64,000 bases of DNA from Methanobrevibacter millerae (GCA_015063005.1 SUTF01000005.1:62001-126000), one strand, 5' to 3'; shown: positions 12,301 through 21,705, counted from the first letter of the stretch. A program made the numbers and translations. Notes: a model not told the origin generated them from the sequence alone.

Positions 12301-12897
12301 AACATTAATTTAATTAATGGAACTTACATCATCACAGCAATCAATCCAAGCAATGATGAAATGAGCAGTAATACCATTAAGGTTTTAGCAAATATCGTTG
12401 AAAATAAGGATATTACAATGTATTTCCGTAATGGTACTAGGTATACTGTCCGTATCGTCGGATCTGATGGAAAAGTTGTAGGTGCTGGTGAAAAAGTCAC
12501 ATTCAACATTAATGGAGTGATGTACACACGTGAAACTGACGCTAATGGCTATGCTGGTTTAAATATTAATTTAAATCCTGGTACTTACATCATAACAGCT
12601 ATTTATAATGATTGTATGGTTTCAAACACAATCAAAGTTTTACCTACTTTGGTTGCAAGTGACTTAACTAAGAAATATGGTGTCGCAAGTCCATTTAGAG
12701 TAACTGTTCTTGACGGTCGTGGAAACAAATTGGCTGGTGTTTCAGTTTCATTCAACATTAATGGAGTATTCTATGAAAGAACTTCAAATGCTGAGGGTAT
12801 TGCTAGCTTAAACATCAATTTGATGGCAGGAAAATATATTGTTACTTCTTCATACAACAACTGTGCTATTTCAAACACAGTAACTGTTGAAGCATAA
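6394..12897 (+). CDS. adhesin-like surface protein with two beta-helices
   Basis: This is a 2167-residue secreted protein. It has a clear N-terminal signal peptide (Lys-rich start, hydrophobic IIIILLIISMFLCVSAVSA, cleavage after Ala near residue 25). Order of parts: beta-helix 1 (about 28-500, opening with YYVDSGVDVSGDGS), Ig-like domains (about 520-910), beta-helix 2 (about 920-1370, opening with YYVDGMVSKSGDGS), Ig-like domains (1390-1815), then four C-terminal ~85-residue modules (1825-2167). The start is fixed by GGAGG at 6381-6385, nine nt before the ATG, and lies 14 nt after the preceding adhesin stop; an operon is likely. It has the same architecture and C-terminal module as both neighbours. 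Many NNT and NVT sequons suggest glycosylation, but this is inference. A T-rich stretch after the stop (12902-12940) probably terminates transcription. Confidence 0.88.
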   Translation: MNKKPIIIILLIISMFLCVSAVSATNSTQYYVDSGVDVSGDGSQNAPFKTIEEAINVVDESKTTEIYINGSGNYKLKNTLTLNYNHNQTSLSFIGLNNPTLDTSTAMFKVSNANSNIVFSNFTFTSLGGTKQILSQSGGNTVTFDGCTFKNIAAPSDNKGLFTGEDSYLYFKNSKFLNFKSNYPVIVLNNFQHVSMSNCEVNSVGRVIYSTINNAKKGGSVDIHDSRFSNCYYPIKLTVNIVNITNSQFTDTNGNVIYHDAKADNFKRNTEIYIDNSKFISNVYDVSRDAENEFDNAPTGWGDHNGGAIYSQAKVLNVTNSLFKDNMVTQGSGDLYMTLKGAGIYAFNINCINTTFDGNKLIGGTLNGGCTKDGAAIYSTDNANVYNSTFINNHVDIENGGAIYCEYKLNVYGSLFSNNTQPKGYSSITFLGNSNINDNIFLDLGNNVVANKTDKYNVDYNWWNTNERPNFIANNWIILDLESESDSLVNGSPAVFTLAFKNVKYVNGTVCEYNSTLSDRLLKAVFDTGIIQESGNSSYEVKSVKADFTYIPEGQIGDVVTLKVFSDDNIILTKEYVISEPYLNIQTEDIFVGENAIVNVNIHSSRQNGTVTLKIDGKTYTNKSNNNKAIFNISGLESGFHEIMAEFDGMQATSNITVTKLNTTASIKINGEIGAGNDIVLEIALDSDATGTIEINVNGVDDLIPVNYGTATYNINSLLPVDYVINITYSGDGKYNPVKNSTMFHVVKAPISLNVTADNIRVDEDLIVKVAFNESDVDGNVTILLNGVEKGTANILYGAGRLYIGNLDAGNYTISAIYDGGIKYLATQANSTVSVGKQNSTFDISVSQNKDNTIKLVVDINATGNVTFVVGNVEKTVDIVNNQAILDNVKLNNANYVAEVTYNGDKNYYPSVSEYTFTIKNKKLVIKYYVDGMVSKSGDGSRTNPFKTINEAVNHVVDNYTIEIYILPDEYSIDSKITLDYDNKGKETTLTFLGWGGDTPIINSAVGSSAVNTFRIGQNSTVYFENIQFVEPGDRFFNLDSGDLTFTDCIFEKAKNDVFKSTIYVSGGNLTLNSVDIQDCDYSGASGGFMHIASKSANVLINDSKFSYNTGRDASVIYTQGTGQNVVINVTILNSLFKGNNNALLLGSVTTIDNCTFENNLGKSIIFSSKISNFGDNNDLYITNSKFSGNTAAHAVESAGNLLYIENSTFTNNINGNGLVYAHRSSQDSSQFIVAPKVYVYDSLFEHNDVGNGAIYSYVGIENVSSSRFVENTGLKGAAIFNYGNLTVYNSTFEKNNITSDKDGAAIYVERGNEVNINYSSFKNNKALGVNNAITIMSVSGNTVINNNAFYDNDGYDVYNKGISEINADSNWWGSNDNPNLNINVSNWVILTASSTPNFNNTTVNANFNYLKTIDNETVPYNSSIPDREVRFASDDGEFEDGYYGGFVFTGVDGDTIFTPDEGNFTIDVFVDDKYITTINGTLKIKTLPEISIDVNDTLIGDSAVIIITVGNATGNVTVNVANYTETVELNNSIAQLTIPGLSVGDYEVSAIYNGDDDYLTTNGTANFSVLKLDTPIDLSFDGERLIIKLLNDTTGSVTIDAKVRNYTSKLNKGQAIVDITSLGDGNFTLIASYPGDGRYNPVNGLIDVEVKVNKSKTSPEILIDVDDTNVGNPVNVVVTVVNATGNVTITVGDYENTVVLANSVAHISISDLPAGDYKVTVLYNGDDNYLVDDKTASFSVLKLNSTMDVSFDDEKITVKLPKDATGVVTVTANDTVLSSNITYGQAIVDVSSLDSGKYTISVDYAGDDNYDPINKSLSIEIEPKIILKAYDLIKYFKSADRFKVTLNDTNGNVLANKQLIVNINGKDYTRSTDSDGIMTMAINLDAGNYSVTVTYDDNGTSITSNATIQVISTISGNDVTKMFRNGTQYYATFVDSNGNPLPEGTEVTFNINGVMYKRMTNASGTARLNINLINGTYIITAINPSNDEMSSNTIKVLANIVENKDITMYFRNGTRYTVRIVGSDGKVVGAGEKVTFNINGVMYTRETDANGYAGLNINLNPGTYIITAIYNDCMVSNTIKVLPTLVASDLTKKYGVASPFRVTVLDGRGNKLAGVSVSFNINGVFYERTSNAEGIASLNINLMAGKYIVTSSYNNCAISNTVTVEA

Positions 12898-13354
12898 AAC
12901 TATTTTTTCCATCACCTTTTTTATTTTTTTTATCTGTAATTGATAAATTTAAGTAACTATATAATCAATTTAATTAAGAAAATTTATAAATTATATTTTA
13001 TTTTATTGTTATGGTGAATATTTATAATAATATAATTTTTTATAAAAATATTAATTAATTATCTGTTTATATTTAATATTAATTAATGTTAAATTATTTT
13101 TTATAATTTTACTTGAATTTATAGTTTATTTAATAATTTAACAATAAATGTTTTATAATATAATATATTTTATAATTTTTATTTATAGCAAGTAAAAAGT
13201 ATACTTTATTTTTTATAAAATATTTTGGATAAATTTAAATATGTAATTTAATAAATAATTATGCATGTATTCAATTTTATTTTCTTTATTTTAATATCAA
13301 CTTGAGTAAAGGATGGTTGAAATTGTATACAAAATATTTCGAGATGGTAAAAAT
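12898..13354. other. AT-rich intergenic region between adhesin genes
   Basis: No gene or RNA is recognisable in these 457 bases. The first 45 nt hold T-runs suitable as an archaeal terminator for the upstream adhesin pair. The remainder is extremely AT-rich, and TATA-like strings are too frequent to pick one promoter; the string TTTTTATAAAATATT near 13210 is one candidate for the downstream adhesin. An ATG at 13313 is in frame with the downstream gene but lies before the signal peptide. Confidence 0.6.
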
Positions 13355-16300
13355 ATGAAGTATAAATTTTTATTTTTTTCTATGTTGTTGATATTAGTTT
13401 TAAGCATTGGTTCAATCAGTGCTGCTGATATTGGCAATGGGACTAATTTAAATTCGGAGGTTTATATTTCAGATTCTGATGATTCTGTTTTAGGGACTGC
13501 TGAATTAAATGATGTAAGTATAGATACGAATACCTCAGATAGCTCCGTATTAGGGGTTAGTGAGGATGATGTAATTGGTGCTGGAAAATTCACTGAAGTG
13601 GTTTTCTGGGATGCTGTAAATGATACGATTATCATAGATACTCCTGTACCTCCTGCTTGGAATACTGGGATAGATCCAATGCCAAGATATGAAAAATGGG
13701 GTTATATTGATTATCCTCTTCCTTTTGATATATTGGATGAAAACGGTGACCGTATTGAGTTAAAATCAGGTAGTTCAGCTAACTGGGGTGCTGAATATGA
13801 TGGATTGTCTGATGTAGGTGGAGAAAACTATAATGATAATCTTGAATATATTACTGATACATACAACGATGAACCTGAATATTTAATGTTATCACAATTC
13901 TTGTATTTAGCAGGTATAGGTTATGAGGATGAAAATGATTTCGCGTTATATGCTAAAGAAGGAAATCATACTATCACAATCTTCAACAAGGCCAGAACTT
14001 TTGAATATACTCTTAATTTAGTTCTTCTTCCACCTAAAAGCGTAAAAGCTACTTTTGATATTGGTGATATTATCACTGCTAACATTACAACAAATGATGG
14101 ACCTGGTAATTTCACTGTCTATGTAGCTGATAAGGTTGTTGCAAACGGCACTGTTGATGCAAATGGTACTGGTTCAGCTTCATTTGATAGGATTTTTGGT
14201 AAAAATACTCTTAAAGTCATTTTAGATGGTGCAACCAAAACCGGATTAAAATATGAAACTTCACTTAATATTCCTATGGATTCTGTTGGAGGATTCTTAG
14301 ACTTAAACAGAACTATTGCAAATGCAACTGATGTTTTGAATTTAGAACGTGACTATAATTTGGAACTTGGTCAAAGTGACATATTTTCAAGTGGTATGAT
14401 TATTAACAAAAATTTAACCATTAACGGTAATGGTCATGTTATCAATGCAACCTGCAGTGACGGTACCACTTCAAGATTTGAAATACAAGATAAGAATGTA
14501 GTTTTAACCTTAAACAATCTTACTATTGCTGGTGGTAGACATACAAACGGTGCTGTATTTGGTGTGGGTCAATATTCAAATTTAATCTTAAACAATGTAA
14601 CTTTCATCGACAATCGTGGAAGATATGGTGGTGCAATTAGGTTAAGCAATTATGCTAATTTAACTGCAAATAATGTAATATTTAAAGATATCACTGCTAC
14701 TAGTGGTGCTGCTATCTTTACTGGTAGATACAATACAATTAATATAACAAATTCCGTATTTGATTCCAATAAAGGTACTGGTAATGGTATAATCATTTTC
14801 ACTGACCAATATACAAATATGGAAATTAAAAATTCAACATTCAAAAATGTCTTAGCAAAAATGAGTAATGCTGCTGGAGGTGCAATATACCTTCAAAGTA
14901 ACAGTAAATTAGTTATTTCTGATTCATTATTTGAAAATATCACAGTAGCAATGAATAGTGCTGGTCGCTGGTGGGGTGCATACAGCAATAATGGTGCTGT
15001 TATAAGATGTGAAGATTCTACAACATTAAATGTTACCGGATCCACATTCAGAAACAATAATAATGTCAATAAGGATGGAAATGGTAATCCTTATGGAGAT
15101 GCATATTCAAACGGTGGAGCAATTTTTTCCACAGGTTCTAACTCTTACAATTATATTTCAAACTCTGTATTCATAAACAATTCAGCACAACGTGTTGGCG
15201 CTATTTACACACGTAATGCAGATATCATTGGATGTTTATTCATTAACAACTCCGCTACTGAGGATTTCCCTGAAATATACTATGAAGGAAATGGAAAAGG
15301 TACCATTTCTCACAATGCATTCCTAGATAATAATACTATTATCAGAATTATGAACAGTGCATCCAATGTTGTTGAAACCACTAACTGGTGGGGTATCAAT
15401 AATCCGGATAAATTAGTACGTATTCAAAATGATTATCAAACTCCAAATGACAATGTTGTAATGAGCGTATACAATGAAGGAAAAACCGCTTATGCAACTT
15501 TAGAAAAAAATGCTCTTGGTGATTTCATTGAAAATCCTGAATTGATTCCTGTAAGGCCTGCAGTTTATGAAGCTTCAAACACTACAACAGTAAATACCAA
15601 CAATGCTGTTGCAAGTACTCAAATCAACGATGAACAAGTTAACATTACCATTGATGGTCAAACCATGACTCTTTTCATGGCTCCAGGTAATATAACCAAT
15701 GTTCAAATCGTAAAAGTTGAAAACACTACTGTCGGTTCTAATGGTACAATCTATTTCATGTTGACTGGTGATAATGGGGACGTTGACGGTGTTTTATCCG
15801 TAGTCGTTAACAATCACAAATATGATGTAGAAGTTTCCAAAGGATTAGCTATTGCAAACCTTGGAAGCGATTTCGATGCTGATGTATATGACATTTATTA
15901 TACCTACGCTGGCAGTGCTAATTATGCTGCGGTAAACAACAAAACCAAAGCAGAAGAAAAATTCGAAGTATTTAAAAGCAATGTAACTATCACATTAGAT
16001 CGAGAAAAAAATATTGTAACATTCAATGTCACTGGAGATTACGGTGTCATTCCAACTGGAACCATTAACGCTACTGTAGGAAACATCACTAAAACATTCA
16101 CTTTAAACAATGGTGTTGCTTCATATAACTACGGTAATGACTTAGGTCCGGGCGTATATGACGTAACCGTTAGCTATTCTGGTGATAATAACAATAATGA
16201 AGGTCAACTTTCAACCACATTTGAAATTATAAAATATGAAGTCACAATCACATTCACCAACGTTACAAATACATTAACATTCAATGTCTCTGGTGTTAAT

Positions 16301-19300
16301 GGTGTTGTTCCAACCGGAAAAATCAATGTAACATTAGGCGATTCTACCCAAATTTTAAACTTAAGAAACGGTATCGCTTCATATGATTTCGGTAAAGTTT
16401 TGGCTGGTGGAGAATACAATTTAACTGTCAATTATCTTGGTGATGATTACTATAATCCTGGAGAAATGACAGATACTTTCGAAGTTGTCAAAATGACTCC
16501 TATTGTGAATGTAACTGTTGATAATGTTAACATATCTAAAGGAGAATACTTTAATTTTGTCATAACAGTTATTGGTGATGAAAATATTCCTACCGGACGT
16601 ATTGTTTTAACAATGGGTGATAAAACCTATTCAAGAAATTTATATAATTCAAACACTGTTTATGTCAGTTGGGGTAACCAACATGAAGCAGGTACCTACA
16701 ATGTAACCGTTGTTTATGAAGGTGACGGTTATTATTATGCAGCAAACAGCACATATGAAAACCTAAACGTTCTTCCAAAAATTACAATTGACGCTCCTAG
16801 TGAAGTCTATTCAGAAAAAGCTCCACTCAAAATATCCATCAATCCTAGTGATGTTAATGGAACTTTAATTGTTAAAATGGATGGTGTAGAAATTTTCGCT
16901 GGAGATATTGAAAACGGTAATGTATATCTTGTTCTTTCAAACCTTGAAGAAGGAGATCACACCTTTGAAGTGTTCTATGGCGGAAATGATAAATATTTAC
17001 CAGTAACCGCTACAGTAACCTCCACTGTTTCATTCCCTGAAACAGCTCAATGGGGTCAAGCAGGTTATACCTACACTAATGCAGGTCAATCTCCATATGT
17101 ACGTTTAAATGAAGTAATTGAACTATGGAACTACACTGCAGAAACTGATGCTAACTATGCGGGATTCATAATGATTGATGCTGACGGAAATATATACTTG
17201 CCATATTACAGAAACGTTATCAGCCTCAGCAATGACGGTAATGAACGCTGGATTTCCCAATCCGGTTGGAAATCATTTGCACTCGATCATGAAAATATGG
17301 CTGTTTCACAGTCAGGTAATGCATTTAACTATATCAGACTTTCAGACGGTGTTGCTCCAAACCCATGGGGTGGCTCATTCTATGTATCCTCTGATTATTC
17401 ACCAGTAATTGGTCCTGATGGAGTACTTTATCTTAACAGTCAATTTGCATATGGACCTGGTGGAAGCTGGTCTGGTAATTGCTGGGTTGGTATGGTAAGA
17501 TACAATGGTGATGGATATTATGAATACTTCGACCATAAACTTCCAATTGATGGAATTGCTTATTTATCACAACCTCACATTTCAACTCCTTCATTGGATA
17601 ACTTAGGTAACCTCTGGCATATTTCCACTACAGGTCTTAGAGGTCTTGTCATCTCAACAAACACTATCGGATTCCAAAGTGCTGAAATCGGCAGTAAAGG
17701 AAGACCTGTAATCGACGATAACAATATTGTTTATGCATTCGGTAAAGAAGACAAACTTTATGCAGTAACCATGTCTGGTGTTTTATGGAACACTACCGTA
17801 ACCGACGGTTCCGGATCCACTTTAGTCGTTGGTAAAGACAGCGAATACGTTTTAAGTGTTAACAGTGGAGGTGTTTTATACAAATATGATGTTACTGACG
17901 GTAAAGAAACTAAAATTTATGAATTCGACACAACTGTTTCATCTGCATTAATGACTGATGCAAATGGTGTAATTTATGTCGGTGATGACGATGGTACTTT
18001 CTGGGCATTGACTGATGACGGTACTGTATTATGGAGTTTCGATGCTGGTTCCGCAATTGCTGGTCTTCCGGCAATGGACAAAGACGGTGTTATTTACATC
18101 CGTACTGCAGACAATGTAATATTTGCTTTAGGTAACCACAAAGATAATTCCACAATTTCCCTTGAAGTAAACGACACCACTACCGTTGACGGCCTAACCG
18201 CTATTGCAACCGTAAACGAAAATGCTACTGGTGATGTAGTATTCACCTTAAGCAATGGTAAATCTTACAATGTTGAAATTGTTAACGGAACTGCTACCTT
18301 GACTGTAGCTGACATTTTAGCTGGTGATTACAATATTACTGCTAAATTCAATGGTAACTATGCATTTAAAGGAAACGAAACCAATTCCTCATTCACTGTA
18401 ACCAAAGTTAACAGTACTATTGAAATTGCTGTTCCTGTCATCTACATCGATGCTAACGGAACCATTAACATAACCATTGAAAACGCTACTGGCAATGTTA
18501 TTGTTCAAATCGAAGGATTAAACGACACAAGTGTTGCTTTAAATGATGGTATTGCTACTTATGTTCTTCCAATCTTAGAAGAAGGTAAATACAACATTAC
18601 AGTTACTTATGATGGTGATAACAAATACTTCAATTCAACTGCAACTTCCGAATTTGAAGTAGTCAAATACACTCCTGAAATCAACATTGACGTTGATGAT
18701 GTAAGTGTTATTGAAAACGCTACCTTAACTGTAAACGTTGGCAATGCTACTGGTAATGTAACCATTAAAGTTGATGAAGATGAAGAAACTGTTGAGTTAG
18801 AAAACGGAAGTGCAACCGTTGTATTAGATTTATTGCCTGCTGGTGTTCACAACATTACTGTAACCTATAACGGTGATGACTTATTCTACGAAGCAGTAAA
18901 TGAAACCTCATTCAATGTTTCAAAAATCGACACTGAAATTGATGCAGTCGCTGAAGCTGGAGAAGCATTCGAAGACGTTACTATTACTGTAATTGTAAAT
19001 GATATCGCAACAGGTAACGTTACTGTAACTGTTGATGGTAAAGATTACTTTGGTGAAATCTCTGATTCCGTTGCTGAAATCATTGTTCCTAACTTAGGTG
19101 CTGGTAATTACACTGCAGTAGTTTCATATGCTGGTGACGATAACGTAAACGAAAACTCAACCGATGTTTCATTCACAGTTGATAAAATATCTGATTATGA
19201 AATTGAATCTGAAGAAAACCTCAGTTCTATTGCTGATGGTACTATAACTGTTACCTTGCCTGAAGATGCAAACGGTAAAGTTACAATTACTATTAACAAT

Positions 19301-21496
19301 GAAACTTATACTGCTGATGTAGTAAACGGTACTGCTGTAGTTGATATTCCATCAATCATTCCTGGTGACTATGATTATGTTGTCGCTTACGGTGATGATG
19401 ATAACTATGAAGATGGTGTTTCATTAGGTAGTGTTTCAATTCCAAAAGAAGACTTTGAATTAAAAGTAACAGTCGAAAACGACACTGTAATAGTTGAAGT
19501 ACCTAAATCCGCAACCGGTTATGTATTAGTAAGTGTTGATGGAAAAGGATTCTTTGCTCCTGTTGAAAATGGTATCGCTACCGTTCAAACCATTGGTTTA
19601 GATTCCGGTAATTACACTGCTGATGTTATTTACACTGGAGATGCAGTTTACAACCCGGCTAACGCAACTGCTTCAATTGAAATTCCTGAAGAGCCTGTTG
19701 TTGAACCTGAAGATGCTAACATGACTGCTGATGTTAATGGTACTGATGTAGGTGTTGATTTACCTGATGATGCTACTGGTTATGTTGTTGTTAGTGTTGA
19801 TGGTAAAGATTACTTCTTCAATGCTACTGATGATATTGAATTAGACTTAGATGATTTGGCTCCTGGTGAGTATCCTGTTGAGATTACTTATTCTGGTGAT
19901 GATAAATATGCACCTGCTGTTGCTAATACTACTATTGTAATTCCTGAAGTGCCTGTTGTTGAACCTGAAGATGCTAACATGACTGCTGATGTAAACGACA
20001 GTGAAGTATCTGTTGAATTACCTGATGATGCTACTGGTTATGTTGTTGTTAGTGTTGACGGTAAAGATTACTACTTCGATGCTGCTGATGATATTGAATT
20101 AGATTTAAGTGATCTTGCTCCTGGTGAGTATCCTGTTGAGATTACTTATTCTGGTGATGATAAGTATGCTCCTGCAACTGCAAACGCAACTGTGACTGTT
20201 CCTGAAGTTCTTCCTGAAGATGCTAACATTACTGTAAGTGTAGAAAACAATACTATTACTGTAACTGCAGATGAAAATGCTACTGGAAACGTTTTAGTTG
20301 ATGTAAATGGTACTGGATACTATGCTCCACTCGAAAACGGTAAAGCTACTATTGATGTTATCGGTTTAGATGAAGGAACTTATGATGCTACTGTAACTTA
20401 CTCCGGTGACGATGTCTATGCACCAGACACTAAAAACGCTACTGTAACTGTTCCTAAGAAAGAAGAACCTGTAACTCCTGAACCTGTTGATCCTGAAGCA
20501 GATATTTCTGTTTCAAATGAGACTGTTTCAATGGATTTACCTGAAGACGCTACCGGTTACATGTTAGTTGATGTTGACGGTACTGGATACTATGTTCCTG
20601 TTAAAGACGGTAAAGCTTCATTTGATTTACCTGAATTAGCTCCTGGTAACCATACTATTGCTGTTACCTATACTGGTGATAAGAATTACGCACCTGCTAA
20701 CGCTACTCAAACTATTGCTGTTGAGAAAGAAGTTCCTAGTGTTGTTGCTGAAAACTTAACTAAAGTTGAAAAGGCTCCTGACAGATTTGAAGCTAACTTC
20801 ACTGATGCTAGCGGTAATCCTTTAGCTAATGCTAACGTAACCTTCGAAATTAACGGTGGAAAATACACTAGAGTTACTGATGCTAATGGTAAAGCAGGTA
20901 TGAACATCAACTTAGATGCTGGTACCTACACTATCGTAACCACTAACCCTGTTACTGGTGAAAGCGTAACTAACACTATTGTTGTATTGCCAAGATTAGA
21001 AGGTAGTGACTTAACCAAATACTTCAGAAATGCTTCACAATATCGTGTAAAAGTATTAGATGATAACGGCAACCCTGCAAAAGCTGGAGAAGTTGTATCA
21101 TTCAACATCAACGGTGTATTCTACAACCGTACCACTGATGCAAACGGATTTGCTCAATTGTCTATTAACTTAAACCCAGGTGATTACATTATCACAGCTG
21201 AATACAAAAACTGCAGAATCTCCAATAACATTAAAGTCTTACCTGTATTAACCGGTAAAGATTTAACCAAAAAATTCGGAGAAGCTGCTGCATTTGAAGC
21301 AACTTTAGTTGACGGTCAAGGTAAAGCATACGCAAACCAAAGAGTTGAATTCAACATCAACGGTGTATTCTACTACAGAAACACAGATTCTAACGGTGTT
21401 GCAAAATTAAACATTAACTTACAACCTGGCGAATACATCATTACTTCTGTTTATGATGCAGCTGCAATCTCAAACAGAGTAACTGTAACCGCTTAG
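13355..21496 (+). CDS. adhesin-like surface protein with embedded beta-propeller
   Basis: I place the start at the ATG at 13355 rather than the in-frame ATG at 13313, because it immediately opens a signal peptide (MKYKFLFFSMLLILVLSIGSISA); this gives 2713 residues. Order of parts: an N-terminal region with no recognised fold (about 50-300), right-handed beta-helix (315-690), Ig-like domains (780-1225), a PQQ-like beta-propeller (about 1228-1595, blades such as DANGVIYVGDDDGTFWALT), further Ig-like domains (1600-2460), and three C-terminal ~85-residue modules (2461-2712). Acidic Ig-like repeats near nt 19694-20209 are almost identical in tandem. Like its neighbours it should be exported and wall-associated. 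The propeller is the distinguishing feature and might bind a ligand or act enzymatically; the sequence does not decide which. A stem-loop terminator follows the stop. Confidence 0.87.
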   Translation: MKYKFLFFSMLLILVLSIGSISAADIGNGTNLNSEVYISDSDDSVLGTAELNDVSIDTNTSDSSVLGVSEDDVIGAGKFTEVVFWDAVNDTIIIDTPVPPAWNTGIDPMPRYEKWGYIDYPLPFDILDENGDRIELKSGSSANWGAEYDGLSDVGGENYNDNLEYITDTYNDEPEYLMLSQFLYLAGIGYEDENDFALYAKEGNHTITIFNKARTFEYTLNLVLLPPKSVKATFDIGDIITANITTNDGPGNFTVYVADKVVANGTVDANGTGSASFDRIFGKNTLKVILDGATKTGLKYETSLNIPMDSVGGFLDLNRTIANATDVLNLERDYNLELGQSDIFSSGMIINKNLTINGNGHVINATCSDGTTSRFEIQDKNVVLTLNNLTIAGGRHTNGAVFGVGQYSNLILNNVTFIDNRGRYGGAIRLSNYANLTANNVIFKDITATSGAAIFTGRYNTINITNSVFDSNKGTGNGIIIFTDQYTNMEIKNSTFKNVLAKMSNAAGGAIYLQSNSKLVISDSLFENITVAMNSAGRWWGAYSNNGAVIRCEDSTTLNVTGSTFRNNNNVNKDGNGNPYGDAYSNGGAIFSTGSNSYNYISNSVFINNSAQRVGAIYTRNADIIGCLFINNSATEDFPEIYYEGNGKGTISHNAFLDNNTIIRIMNSASNVVETTNWWGINNPDKLVRIQNDYQTPNDNVVMSVYNEGKTAYATLEKNALGDFIENPELIPVRPAVYEASNTTTVNTNNAVASTQINDEQVNITIDGQTMTLFMAPGNITNVQIVKVENTTVGSNGTIYFMLTGDNGDVDGVLSVVVNNHKYDVEVSKGLAIANLGSDFDADVYDIYYTYAGSANYAAVNNKTKAEEKFEVFKSNVTITLDREKNIVTFNVTGDYGVIPTGTINATVGNITKTFTLNNGVASYNYGNDLGPGVYDVTVSYSGDNNNNEGQLSTTFEIIKYEVTITFTNVTNTLTFNVSGVNGVVPTGKINVTLGDSTQILNLRNGIASYDFGKVLAGGEYNLTVNYLGDDYYNPGEMTDTFEVVKMTPIVNVTVDNVNISKGEYFNFVITVIGDENIPTGRIVLTMGDKTYSRNLYNSNTVYVSWGNQHEAGTYNVTVVYEGDGYYYAANSTYENLNVLPKITIDAPSEVYSEKAPLKISINPSDVNGTLIVKMDGVEIFAGDIENGNVYLVLSNLEEGDHTFEVFYGGNDKYLPVTATVTSTVSFPETAQWGQAGYTYTNAGQSPYVRLNEVIELWNYTAETDANYAGFIMIDADGNIYLPYYRNVISLSNDGNERWISQSGWKSFALDHENMAVSQSGNAFNYIRLSDGVAPNPWGGSFYVSSDYSPVIGPDGVLYLNSQFAYGPGGSWSGNCWVGMVRYNGDGYYEYFDHKLPIDGIAYLSQPHISTPSLDNLGNLWHISTTGLRGLVISTNTIGFQSAEIGSKGRPVIDDNNIVYAFGKEDKLYAVTMSGVLWNTTVTDGSGSTLVVGKDSEYVLSVNSGGVLYKYDVTDGKETKIYEFDTTVSSALMTDANGVIYVGDDDGTFWALTDDGTVLWSFDAGSAIAGLPAMDKDGVIYIRTADNVIFALGNHKDNSTISLEVNDTTTVDGLTAIATVNENATGDVVFTLSNGKSYNVEIVNGTATLTVADILAGDYNITAKFNGNYAFKGNETNSSFTVTKVNSTIEIAVPVIYIDANGTINITIENATGNVIVQIEGLNDTSVALNDGIATYVLPILEEGKYNITVTYDGDNKYFNSTATSEFEVVKYTPEINIDVDDVSVIENATLTVNVGNATGNVTIKVDEDEETVELENGSATVVLDLLPAGVHNITVTYNGDDLFYEAVNETSFNVSKIDTEIDAVAEAGEAFEDVTITVIVNDIATGNVTVTVDGKDYFGEISDSVAEIIVPNLGAGNYTAVVSYAGDDNVNENSTDVSFTVDKISDYEIESEENLSSIADGTITVTLPEDANGKVTITINNETYTADVVNGTAVVDIPSIIPGDYDYVVAYGDDDNYEDGVSLGSVSIPKEDFELKVTVENDTVIVEVPKSATGYVLVSVDGKGFFAPVENGIATVQTIGLDSGNYTADVIYTGDAVYNPANATASIEIPEEPVVEPEDANMTADVNGTDVGVDLPDDATGYVVVSVDGKDYFFNATDDIELDLDDLAPGEYPVEITYSGDDKYAPAVANTTIVIPEVPVVEPEDANMTADVNDSEVSVELPDDATGYVVVSVDGKDYYFDAADDIELDLSDLAPGEYPVEITYSGDDKYAPATANATVTVPEVLPEDANITVSVENNTITVTADENATGNVLVDVNGTGYYAPLENGKATIDVIGLDEGTYDATVTYSGDDVYAPDTKNATVTVPKKEEPVTPEPVDPEADISVSNETVSMDLPEDATGYMLVDVDGTGYYVPVKDGKASFDLPELAPGNHTIAVTYTGDKNYAPANATQTIAVEKEVPSVVAENLTKVEKAPDRFEANFTDASGNPLANANVTFEINGGKYTRVTDANGKAGMNINLDAGTYTIVTTNPVTGESVTNTIVVLPRLEGSDLTKYFRNASQYRVKVLDDNGNPAKAGEVVSFNINGVFYNRTTDANGFAQLSINLNPGDYIITAEYKNCRISNNIKVLPVLTGKDLTKKFGEAAAFEATLVDGQGKAYANQRVEFNINGVFYYRNTDSNGVAKLNINLQPGEYIITSVYDAAAISNRVTVTA
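19694..20209 (+). repeat. two 258-bp tandem repeats inside the adhesin gene
   Basis: Units 19694-19951 and 19952-20209 are in frame (86 codons each) and nearly identical in DNA, both starting CCTGTTGTTGAACCTGAAGA. Each encodes one acidic Ig-like domain. A partial, more diverged third unit follows from about 20210. The DNA-level similarity indicates recent expansion by unequal recombination or slippage. Confidence 0.85.
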
Positions 21497-21501
21497 GATA
21501 A

Positions 21502-21537
21502 GAGAAGTTTTTAACAACTTCTCACTTTTTTTATTTT
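21502..21537 (+). terminator. stem-loop terminator of the third adhesin gene
   Basis: An 8-bp perfect stem GAGAAGTT/AACTTCTC (21502-21509 with 21516-21523) has a 6-nt loop and is followed by a T-rich run (21526-21537). It lies six nt after the TAG stop. A diverged copy of the same hairpin lies at 23249-23270. Confidence 0.8.
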
Positions 21538-21705
21538 TTCATGTAGATAACATAATCCATGATTGCTTTTTTTCAACTGACAATTAATTATTATAAATAA
21601 ATGGTTAATTATTAGTATGAGTTTATCACTATTTTGATGTTTTATAAATCAATTATTTAATTAAACCGCATCGAAATGTCCTATGATTTTTCAATAATCT
21701 TATGT

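Noticed and set aside
19694..20209. CRISPR array
   Set aside because: The repeats are 258 bp, in frame and coding; there are no short repeats with unique spacers anywhere in the window.
1..21496. Many antisense and alternate-frame open frames inside the adhesin genes
   Set aside because: They follow from low stop density in repetitive Asn/Thr-rich coding sequence, have no ribosome-binding sites and no family resemblance.
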